This document shows, in pieces, positions 28,543 through 35,932 of a DNA stretch of 64,000 nucleotides (the stretch's first letter is position 1; the number at the start of each line of letters is the position of its first letter). The translations under genes and the position numbers were made by a program. The stretch comes from Pyrobaculum neutrophilum V24Sta. GTDB lineage: Archaea; Thermoproteota; Thermoprotei; Thermoproteales; Thermoproteaceae. Below the pieces are notes generated by a model. The model was not told where the DNA came from and searched no databases. It was given only the letters and a program-made list of their open reading frames with translations. Where the stretch lies: contig NC_010525.1 of assembly GCF_000019805.1 (NCBI RefSeq), forward strand, positions 310,001 to 374,000. The letters are read 5' to 3'.

Positions 28543-28558
28543 TACTTAAAACGTATTA
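28540..28558 (+). promoter_or_regulatory. Inverted repeat TAATAC-N7-GTATTA overlapping the promoter of the orphan binding protein
   Basis: TAATAC (28540-28545) and GTATTA (28553-28558) are perfect reverse complements separated by TTAAAAC, which includes the TATA-like TTAAAA. TAATAC begins exactly 32 bases before the ATG at 28572. A repressor bound here would cover the TATA box. The left arm overlaps the stop codon of the preceding cobN. Confidence 0.5.
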
Positions 28559-28571
28559 TTATCATAGTCGT

Positions 28572-30620
28572 ATGAAATGGAAAATAATTTCCCTATTGGT
28601 GGTAATACTGGCGGCTATTGCCGCAGTATACCTCCTTTTGCCAAAGGGGCCGTCCCCCGCTCAGACGGCGCCTACGGCGGCTGTCTCGCCTACGGCTTCT
28701 CCCACAGCAGTCGCTACGCAACCGCCTGCTCAGACCCCGGCGGTCTCCCGGCAGATCGTCGTCGTTGATTTCCGAGGTAAGAGGATTGTTCTTCCTAAGC
28801 CTCCCGAGAGGATCGTGGTGCTCAACTCCTACTGGGCAGAGGTGTTGGTGGCGTTGGGGGCTGGGGATAAGATCGTCGGCATCGGGAGATACGTAGACGC
28901 CGACGAGTATCTGCCGCCGGAGGTGAGGAAGAAGCCGGTGGTTGGGGATCTATTCGGCGGGGTTAACGTGGAGGCGGTGGTGGCTCTCAAGCCTGACGTG
29001 GTGGTGACAGACTACGGCTATGGAAAAGCAGACGAGGTGATAAAGAGACTTGAGGAGGCGGGCGTCCCGGTCGTGGCGTTGTTTATGCGGGGGACTCCAG
29101 ACGAGTTGAGGGCTGTGGAGGTGTTGGGCAACCTCACGGGGGCTGTGGATAAGGCGAGGGAGCTGGAGGCCTTTATGGCCAAGAGGTTTGAGGAGCTGAG
29201 GGCCGGGGCGGCGAAGATAAAGGAGAGGAAGAGGGCTGTGTTGATCTTCGGCAGTAGCATACTGGCCGGCGGCCCGCTGTCTTTAGCCGCCAACTCGTCC
29301 TTCGGCATGGCGTTGGTTGAGGCCGGCGCTGTAAACATGGCGTTGGAGCAGTTCCCAAACCAGGCCTGGCCTAAGATAGACATGGAAACGTTGATAAGGT
29401 GGGACCCCGACGTGGTTTTAATAGCGGCGTCTGCGGAAGACGCCGGGAGGATATTCGACAAGATCAGATCAGACGAGAGGTGGCGCGTCTTAAAGGCGTA
29501 TAAAAACGGCGAGATATACCTAGTCCCCTGGGGGTCTAAGATAGGGGATATATTCAACTGGGGGCCCCGGGACGTAGTCGGCAGGGAGTACATCGCGGAG
29601 GTGCTCTATCCCGACGTCTACGCCTTTGACTGGCGGGGAGATCTAGAGCGCCTAGGAGATATGTACGGCGTGTCTATCCCGCCGCAGACCTACGCCGTGT
29701 ACAACATAAACTGGAAGGAGGTGGTAGACCTGGCGGGGAACGTGGTTAAGATCCCCAGCAGGGTGGAGAGGTTTGCCACTTTTGTCGCATATCAACTCCC
29801 CATCGCCTTCAACGTCACCTCTAGGCTCGTCGCCGTGGGGAGAGACGCTGTCCAAGGCGTCTTCGCCCCTCTGATGAAGGCGGCTTTCCCCGCCGTGGTA
29901 AATCTGCCGACGCCTGGAGATCGCTTCAAGGTAAACGTCGAAGCTCTCGTCCAGCTGAAGCCGCAGGTGGTGTTTAACTGGGCGGTAAACCCCGACGACG
30001 TAAGAACAATGCAGAGGGCTAACCTAACCCTGGTACAGGTGGTGGTTAACAACTTCACAGACGCCGAGAGGCTCGTCTGGCTATACGGCGTGGTCTTCGA
30101 CAGATTGCCCAGGGCTAGACAGATCGTCAACGACATGGAGGACATAGTGAAGTTTGTCGCCAACAGAACCGCGTCGGTGAGAGAAAAGGCGAGGGTCCTA
30201 TACCTCTGGGTAGACCCGCTGACGGTGGCGGGAGGCGCCTCCCTCTTTAGCCAAAACATAGAGCTGGCGGGCGGGGTAAACGTAGCCGCGGCCGACTACC
30301 CCACCATGAACACCGTGAAGGTGGACCCCGAGCGGATACTTAAGTGGAACCCAGACGTGATAATCATCGCCTGGCAGGCGAGATACAACGAGTCTGCCGT
30401 CTTGAACAACCCGGTATACCGCGGGGTAAACGCCGTGAAAAACGGCAGAGTATACAAAAAACCCATCCTCTCAGAGATGACCCCGGACGCCGCCCTCTCG
30501 GTGTTGTGGACAGCCACAAAGCTCTACCCAGACCTCTTCAGAGACGTAAACTTCACCAAGGTAGCCGACTACTACTACAGGAGGTGGTACGGCGTATCCT
30601 ACACACAGGTCTGGGGGTAA
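28572..30620 (+). CDS. Orphan metal-chelate binding protein with two tandem BtuF/FecB domains
   Basis: 682 residues. Membrane anchor (about 4-23), Pro/Thr/Ala-rich linker (about 26-60), then two binding domains: the first starts at KPPERIVVLNSYWAEVLVAL and the second at VVDLAGNVVKIPSRVERFATF. Each domain has a (V/A)(V/L)KP(D/Q)VV strand and ends with a KNGxxY element. It has the same double architecture as the 723-residue protein but is diverged from it. No permease or ATPase follows. It probably feeds the FecCD/BtuCD systems encoded at 15-17 kb or 43-45 kb. Confidence 0.88.
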   Translation: MKWKIISLLVVILAAIAAVYLLLPKGPSPAQTAPTAAVSPTASPTAVATQPPAQTPAVSRQIVVVDFRGKRIVLPKPPERIVVLNSYWAEVLVALGAGDKIVGIGRYVDADEYLPPEVRKKPVVGDLFGGVNVEAVVALKPDVVVTDYGYGKADEVIKRLEEAGVPVVALFMRGTPDELRAVEVLGNLTGAVDKARELEAFMAKRFEELRAGAAKIKERKRAVLIFGSSILAGGPLSLAANSSFGMALVEAGAVNMALEQFPNQAWPKIDMETLIRWDPDVVLIAASAEDAGRIFDKIRSDERWRVLKAYKNGEIYLVPWGSKIGDIFNWGPRDVVGREYIAEVLYPDVYAFDWRGDLERLGDMYGVSIPPQTYAVYNINWKEVVDLAGNVVKIPSRVERFATFVAYQLPIAFNVTSRLVAVGRDAVQGVFAPLMKAAFPAVVNLPTPGDRFKVNVEALVQLKPQVVFNWAVNPDDVRTMQRANLTLVQVVVNNFTDAERLVWLYGVVFDRLPRARQIVNDMEDIVKFVANRTASVREKARVLYLWVDPLTVAGGASLFSQNIELAGGVNVAAADYPTMNTVKVDPERILKWNPDVIIIAWQARYNESAVLNNPVYRGVNAVKNGRVYKKPILSEMTPDAALSVLWTATKLYPDLFRDVNFTKVADYYYRRWYGVSYTQVWG

Positions 30621-30732
30621 CGGGTTCTTAACCCCCTTTTTCGCCTCCGCCGGAGTAGGCTGAAAATTTCGATCCAGCGTCCCAACTTATTTTAAACGTA
30701 AGATATAAATATGGGAAATTTGTCCCCTATTT

Positions 30733-32553
30733 ATGCAGGAGATGATCCAGAAGTACCTGGCTTGGAACTCCCTGGAGGTGAACGAAAACGCGAATAGGTA
30801 CCCAAGCCCAACCGGCTTTTTCTCCTACCTACTGGAGGAGCACATGCCCGTGGATCTACCCGCCAAGGTAGCCGAGGCGCACCAGGAGGGGCTTATCTAC
30901 GTACACAAGCTCCCCTACTCGGCCTACCTGCCCTACTGCTCTGGCCACTCGATAAGTAGGCTGTTGAAGCAGGGGTTGGTCACGCCGATAATCGCCTCGC
31001 GGCCGGCGCGGCACCTCGACACCTTCGTAGACCACGTGGCCAACTTCCTCTCCACGGCGCAGCACTACTTCACGGGGGCCCAGGCCTTCTCAAGCGTTGA
31101 GTGGTACGCCGGGCCCTTCATCAGAAACGACAAGCTGGACTTCAAGGCGGTGAAGCAGAGCGTCCAGAGGCTAGTCTACAACCTAAACTACCCAAGCAGG
31201 GTGGGGTTCCAGACGCCCTTTACCAACTTCACAGTGACGATGAATGCGCCGAGGAAGATGTTGGACGGCGACCGCGCTGTGTACGACGGAAAAGAGGTCG
31301 AGCCGCTCGGCGTCTACGAGGAGGAGGCCAAGCTCTTCCTAAAAGCCCTAACCTCGGTTCTAAAGGAGGGAGACGCCGAGGGGAAGCCCTTCACCTTCCC
31401 CATACCTACGCTCATGACCACCGCCACCTGGCTCTGGGAAGACCCGGAGATCTTCGAGGCGGTCTTCACCACCGCCGCCAAGAGGGGGAGCTTCTACTGG
31501 CTTAACACAAGGGTTGTCGACCCGGACGGGTCCTTCGCCATGTGTTGCAGGATAAACATAGACAGGAACGAGCTCATGTACGCCAAAGGTGCACGCATCT
31601 CCCTCAAGAGAGATGTGAAGTTGGCGACTGAGGACCTCTGGAGCCGCATGGAGAAGCAGAGGTTCGGCGGCGTCTGGGCCCTCCCCGACGTCACGGGGTC
31701 GGTTGGCGTGATAGACGTCAACCTCCCCCGCATAGCCCTCGACGCCAGAGGAGACGACGGGAGGTTCTGGGAGCTCTACGGGGAGAGGCTGGAGCTTGTC
31801 AAGAGGGGATTGGACTGGCTCAGGGAGAGGTACGTCAAGCTCCTCAAGACGGAGATGTACAGCTTCGTCAGGAGGTACCTGCCCGAGTTCCCCACGTCGC
31901 ATTTCAACACCATAGGCATAATAGGCCTCCCGGAGGCCGCCGCCATATACATGGGCAAGCCCGACCTTTGGACAGAGGGCTCCCACAGAGATTGGGCTGC
32001 CGCGGCCGACCTGATGAAGAAGATGGTGTCCTTCGCCGTAGAGAAAGCTAGGGAGTGGATGTCGGAGGAGGGAACGCCCTGGAACGTGGAGGAGGTGCCG
32101 GGGGAGAGCGCCGCCGCCAAGCTGGCGATTAAAGACGCCAGGAGGTACCCAGAGCTGGCGCAGTACCTCCCAGACCTCATATACAGCACCTCCGTAGCCC
32201 CTTACTACGCCCCCATGGAGCTGTGGGAGAGGGTGGAGGTGGAGGCCAAGGTGCAGAGGGAGTTCACCGGCGGCGTCATGATGCACATATTCCTAGGGGA
32301 GGAGCCGGACCCCGAGGCCTTGGCCAAGCTAGCCAGGAGGATAACAGAGACAGAGGTGGTCTACTGGAGCTTCACCCCAGCCCAGACCCACTGCCCCCGC
32401 TGCGGCAGAACCTACACCGGGCTCTACAAGAGGTGCCCCTCCTGCGGCTACGAGGGCGTGGAGGTGTGGAGCCGCATAATCGGCTACTACAGACCTCTCA
32501 AGAACTGGAACCCCTACAGGAGGAGGGAGTTCTGGCTCAGGAGGCATTACTAA
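30733..32553 (+). CDS. nrdD: Anaerobic ribonucleoside-triphosphate reductase NrdD
   Basis: 606 residues. NrdD markers: the N-terminal substrate pocket (YLPYCSGHS), VGFQTPFTNFTV, and a C-terminal zinc site (CPRCG...CPSCG) followed by VWSRIIGYYRPLKNWN, whose Gly is the radical site. It reduces ribonucleotides to deoxyribonucleotides without oxygen. It lacks the long N-terminal ATP-cone of bacterial NrdD. GATATAAAT TATA box about 26 bases upstream. It overlaps nrdG by one base. Confidence 0.93.
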   Translation: MQEMIQKYLAWNSLEVNENANRYPSPTGFFSYLLEEHMPVDLPAKVAEAHQEGLIYVHKLPYSAYLPYCSGHSISRLLKQGLVTPIIASRPARHLDTFVDHVANFLSTAQHYFTGAQAFSSVEWYAGPFIRNDKLDFKAVKQSVQRLVYNLNYPSRVGFQTPFTNFTVTMNAPRKMLDGDRAVYDGKEVEPLGVYEEEAKLFLKALTSVLKEGDAEGKPFTFPIPTLMTTATWLWEDPEIFEAVFTTAAKRGSFYWLNTRVVDPDGSFAMCCRINIDRNELMYAKGARISLKRDVKLATEDLWSRMEKQRFGGVWALPDVTGSVGVIDVNLPRIALDARGDDGRFWELYGERLELVKRGLDWLRERYVKLLKTEMYSFVRRYLPEFPTSHFNTIGIIGLPEAAAIYMGKPDLWTEGSHRDWAAAADLMKKMVSFAVEKAREWMSEEGTPWNVEEVPGESAAAKLAIKDARRYPELAQYLPDLIYSTSVAPYYAPMELWERVEVEAKVQREFTGGVMMHIFLGEEPDPEALAKLARRITETEVVYWSFTPAQTHCPRCGRTYTGLYKRCPSCGYEGVEVWSRIIGYYRPLKNWNPYRRREFWLRRHY

Positions 32554-33272
32554 TGCTGGCCGCCGGTTGGAAGGGCATATCTACAGTTGACGTCCACGGC
32601 GCAGTGACCTTCACCCTCTGGCTCTGCGGGTGCAACCTAAGATGCCCCTTCTGCCACAACTGGAGGATAGCCGAGCGGCAGAACTGCGGCGAGCTAGACG
32701 TGGAGAGGCTCCTGGACGAGCTCGCCCGCGCCAAGCCCTACATAGACTATCTACACGTCACAGGCGGAGAGCCCCTGCTACAGGCGGAGGAGCTGAGACA
32801 CCTCTTCAAAAGGGCTGGGGAAGCCGGCGTAGCCAGAAGCCTCAACACTAACGCCACCCTCACCAAAGCCCTAGAAAAAGTCATAGACGAGATAGACCAC
32901 CTAGCCACAGACCTAAAAATACCGGACCGGATGTACGGCGTTCCACACTGGCAACAGCTGTGGCAGAACTTCCTCACCTCTCTAAAAACCGCCTCAAGTA
33001 GAAAAATCTCCATCGAGCTCAGAATCCCCGCCGCAAACCTCCCCCTAGAGACCTACGCAAAAAGGATAGAGGAGGTGAGCAACGCCCTAGCGGAGACCGA
33101 GGTCACGGTGGTGATACAGCCGCTCCTAGGCCCACCCACCACAGACCCAAGAGACCCCCAGTGGTGTAGACAACACTGCAACCCGCCCCCAAGCCACCTA
33201 CAGCAACTAGCTAAACTGGCCGCCGCCCTGGGAAAAGTGGTGATAAAGAACTACGGCATCTTCACCAACTAA
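32553..33272 (+). CDS. nrdG: Anaerobic ribonucleotide reductase activating protein (radical SAM)
   Basis: 239 residues from the ATG that overlaps the nrdD stop (TAATG). The radical-SAM cluster motif is Cys27-x3-Cys31-x2-Cys34 (GCNLRCPFCHNW), followed by the GGEPLL element. It makes the glycyl radical on NrdD. It is longer than E. coli NrdG and closer to the archaeal/PflA-like activator type. The open frame extends upstream inside nrdD, but that part is not coding. Confidence 0.92.
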   Translation: MLAAGWKGISTVDVHGAVTFTLWLCGCNLRCPFCHNWRIAERQNCGELDVERLLDELARAKPYIDYLHVTGGEPLLQAEELRHLFKRAGEAGVARSLNTNATLTKALEKVIDEIDHLATDLKIPDRMYGVPHWQQLWQNFLTSLKTASSRKISIELRIPAANLPLETYAKRIEEVSNALAETEVTVVIQPLLGPPTTDPRDPQWCRQHCNPPPSHLQQLAKLAAALGKVVIKNYGIFTN

Positions 33273-33302
33273 GCCTCAAATTTTAAAAAATTCTTGACCT
33301 CT

Positions 33303-33935
33303 ATGGGTATCCGAACCGTAACAATCCTTATCTTCGTGATAATCTTCCTCATGGTGTCCATACTGTTCCACCTGCCAGTCTCGGTACGCTTCTCGGTAGG
33401 TAAGGCGCCGCCGGGGACTTGTAAATTTGTGTTCAACAACACGATGCTGAACTATACTATGTATGTGGAGTACTGGAACGGGAGCTTGATATATAGGGGA
33501 CGCGGGTGGTATCTAGTAGCCACGGGGGCCAGGGACTTCGCCATGGGGGGACTGGAGCTGGAGTACAGCAACGGCACGAGGAGGTCTGTGGAGATAGCGG
33601 GAGTAGAAAAAGACGGAGCATTCCTGATGACCGGCTACCATCAACCACTCATTTACACGCTTGACGTTGCCTGCGACATCTATCTACAGTATCTCAGGGG
33701 GCAGCTACCCACACCTTACGAGGTGAAGAGGGAGGGCGGCAAGGTGGTGGTAGTTACCAGGTACTCCTCCAGCGGCTACGCAAGATACGAGTGGAGCGGA
33801 AACGTGCTGACACGCTTCATCTACGACGTAAAATACCCCAACGGGGTCAGGATCGTGGAGGAGCTAACTCTACACGAGCAGAAGCCATACGACGAGAAGC
33901 TCTACGAAGCGGTCCTACAGAAGCTGGGCAGGTAG
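33303..33935 (+). CDS. Membrane-anchored extracellular protein of unknown function
   Basis: 210 residues from the ATG at 33303, about 20 bases after an A/T-rich TTTTAAAAAA element. One N-terminal hydrophobic helix (about 5-27) is followed by a predicted beta-rich outside domain with several Asn-x-Thr/Ser sequons (FNNTML, LNYTMY, WNGSLI) that could be glycosylated. I do not recognise the family. Cysteines near the start of the outside domain (GTCKF) and in the middle (VACDIY) could form a disulfide. A single gene after nrdDG, with no functional clue from context. Confidence 0.6.
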   Translation: MGIRTVTILIFVIIFLMVSILFHLPVSVRFSVGKAPPGTCKFVFNNTMLNYTMYVEYWNGSLIYRGRGWYLVATGARDFAMGGLELEYSNGTRRSVEIAGVEKDGAFLMTGYHQPLIYTLDVACDIYLQYLRGQLPTPYEVKREGGKVVVVTRYSSSGYARYEWSGNVLTRFIYDVKYPNGVRIVEELTLHEQKPYDEKLYEAVLQKLGR

Positions 33936-34132
33936 CGCTCCAAGGTCGCCAGCCTCGGCGGTCCAGCCGCTGGGAGTTCTCCATGTTTCGAGGAGGCCGC
34001 GGCGTTCCCCTCTACTTCCTCCTTTCCGGGGGCACAGGTCTTGACTCGGGCACGCTGGGGCTGGGGGACCGCCTTCATCTTCTGTATCAAATCGCTTTAT
34101 ATGTGACATGGCCGTCTGCGGGGTGGGCTTAC

Positions 34133-34258
34133 TTATTCGCTTAGTTGCCCGGCGGCGGATTCTGCCTCTGACACGGCATGTTCTATGGTTCTGAGCTCCT
34201 CTTCGCCTGGCTTCCAGTAGCCACTTCTGTAGGCCTCAAAGAGCTTCTCGGCAATGCC
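34133..34258 (-). pseudogene. C-terminal relic of a third CobN
   Basis: On the minus strand the frame ending at the TAA 34133-34135 reads IAEKLFEAYRSGYWKPGEEE and continues for about 20 residues. This aligns with the extreme C termini of the two CobN proteins in this window ([13 protein letters not shown] and [18 protein letters not shown]). It has no start and joins the MFS fragment out of frame. The approximately 200 bases to its left (33936-34132) hold no gene I can support. Confidence 0.65.
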
Positions 34259-34526
34259 CCCAGCTAATCATAAACCTCGCGATCCACTTCCTAGCGCTGA
34301 ACCTCTCCACGATATATGTGCCGGGGATTTCCAATATGAAGTAGCCTATGAACAAGATCCCAGCCGCAAGGCCCAAGTCTGCGTCGCTGAGGCCCAACGT
34401 CTCCCTCATGCCCAAGGCGGCGACGCTGAGGTTCACCCTGTCGATAAAAGCCCAGAGGTAGGCGATCCACACCACCGGGATTATACGCCTCCACTTCTTA
34501 GCAAGAACTGTACCTCGAAACCCCAT
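34259..34526 (-). pseudogene. N-terminal relic of an MFS transporter (ACS-type)
   Basis: About 90 residues from an ATG at 34526: AYLWAFIDRVNLSVAALGM is the first-helix signature of the anion:cation symporter branch of the major facilitator superfamily, and helices 2-3 follow (GLAAGILFIGYFILEIPG). Similarity stops at RFMISWG, where the sequence switches into CobN C-terminal code in another frame. A full protein would have 12 helices, so the gene is dead. The join suggests a single deletion between two genes that once lay in the same direction. Confidence 0.75.
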
Positions 34527-34695
34527 ACCTAGAAAAACTATTCTTCATATGAACTATTATCTAAATTATAATTGTATGAAATATGGAGATGTGCCCCTCC
34601 GCTTCGACGTTTGCCCCAACCTTTTTGCCGATCATAATCCGGAATTCGAGGCAGAGCCCGGCGCGGATTATTTAAGTAGTGGATGTGGGCATATT

Positions 34696-35715
34696 GTGGT
34701 TAGGGTTAAGCTTAGGTTTGCCGGGGGGCTCCAGGTGGTTTTTAGCGACAGGGAGAGGGCGTTGAGACAGGTGGAGGAGCTGGCGGAGAGGGGGACCCAC
34801 AAGCCCGTGTTGATATACGGTCCGGAGGGCTGCGGAAAGACGGCGCTTTTGAGGCAGGCCTTCGAGATCTTGAAGGAGTGGGGCTACGGCGTGATCTACT
34901 ACAGCCCTGCGGAGTGGGCCGGCGGGCGGCTACTGACCACCGAAGATCTGAGGGAGCTCGCCAGAGGCGTTGCCGAGGTGCTGAATTTACCCGCGGCGGT
35001 TTTAGACAAGCTACTGGAGCTCGCGGCGAGGGCGGTTAGGCTGGGGAGGGGGAGGGTGGCGGTGCTTCTCGACGACGTCTTTCAGGCGGTGGGCGTAGAT
35101 AGGGCGGAGCACCTGGTGAAGGCGCTTCTGAACTTTATCGAGTATCCGCCGAGGGACTACGAGCGGGTTGTGGTGCTGGCGGCGTCAAGTGAGGGGACGA
35201 CCCGCCGGAGGGTCGGCAGACACAGGTGGGCCGAGCTGAGAGTTATGTGGAACATGCCAAGGGCTGGATTTGGGGAGCTCCTCAGCCAGATACCTCCCCC
35301 CAAGCCCGATTTAGACACGGCGTGGAGGCTCACCGGCGGCAACCCAGACCTAGCCGGCGAGCTCGCGGCGGGGGGCTGGGACGTAGGCTGGGCCGTGGCG
35401 AAGATCGCGGCGGAGAGAAGGATACGGGAGCTGGCCGCCTCGCTTAGCCAGAGGCAACGCGCCGTTCTCCAAGAGGCCTTGGAGGACCCAGACGCCGTGG
35501 AGAAACACATGGCCGAGGAGGGGGCAGAGGCTCTGAAGCTCGTGGAGGCGCTGGTGGACCGAAACCTCATCATCGACTGGCTACCGGAGAGGGAGGGCCG
35601 CCTCTGGATAGACGAGCCGCCCCCCGAGAGGGACCCAGTCATCGGGGTGGGGAAGAGCTTCGCCTGGCAGACTCCCCTCCACAGAGAGGCCGTGAGAAAA
35701 GCCCTCACCCCTTGA
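34696..35715 (+). CDS. Archaeal AAA/ATPase_2-type ATP-binding protein
   Basis: 339 residues from the GTG at 34696. I prefer this start because it lies about 26 bases after ATTATTTAAG (34667-34676) and opens with VVRVKLRFAGGLQVVF, while the upstream extension to 34549 does not look like protein. Walker A is YGPEGCGKTALL and Walker B is VAVLLDDVF. The C-terminal part (SLSQRQRAVLQEALEDP) looks like a winged-helix region. Paralogs of this ATPase type are numerous in Thermoproteales and mostly uncharacterised. Function not known. Confidence 0.72.
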   Translation: MVRVKLRFAGGLQVVFSDRERALRQVEELAERGTHKPVLIYGPEGCGKTALLRQAFEILKEWGYGVIYYSPAEWAGGRLLTTEDLRELARGVAEVLNLPAAVLDKLLELAARAVRLGRGRVAVLLDDVFQAVGVDRAEHLVKALLNFIEYPPRDYERVVVLAASSEGTTRRRVGRHRWAELRVMWNMPRAGFGELLSQIPPPKPDLDTAWRLTGGNPDLAGELAAGGWDVGWAVAKIAAERRIRELAASLSQRQRAVLQEALEDPDAVEKHMAEEGAEALKLVEALVDRNLIIDWLPEREGRLWIDEPPPERDPVIGVGKSFAWQTPLHREAVRKALTP

Positions 35716-35932
35716 GCTTGAGCAACCTACGCGGCGGTCAGAGCTAGCTGTGTGGTAACGAGCTTATGGCGCTGATTTGGGAGCGGGTCTTCGCTGTTAT
35801 CGCCATGTGGCGACTTCTCAATGTAGATGGAGTGGGTGCATAGCGGGCGGGTGGGGTGGTGCGGTGTTGTGTAATTTATCACAAGTGGCCTGCCGCATAG
35901 AAAGCTTATAAATATGCGGCTTGGGAAACTGT

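Noticed and set aside
32223-32552. Upstream extension of nrdG
   Set aside because: The frame is open inside nrdD, but the NrdG-like sequence starts at the ATG overlapping the nrdD stop, and the extension has no similarity to activator proteins.
34549-34695. N-terminal extension of the ATPase at 34696
   Set aside because: The 49 extra residues are Asn/Tyr- and Cys-rich and unlike the family, and a good TATA box lies between them and the GTG at 34696.
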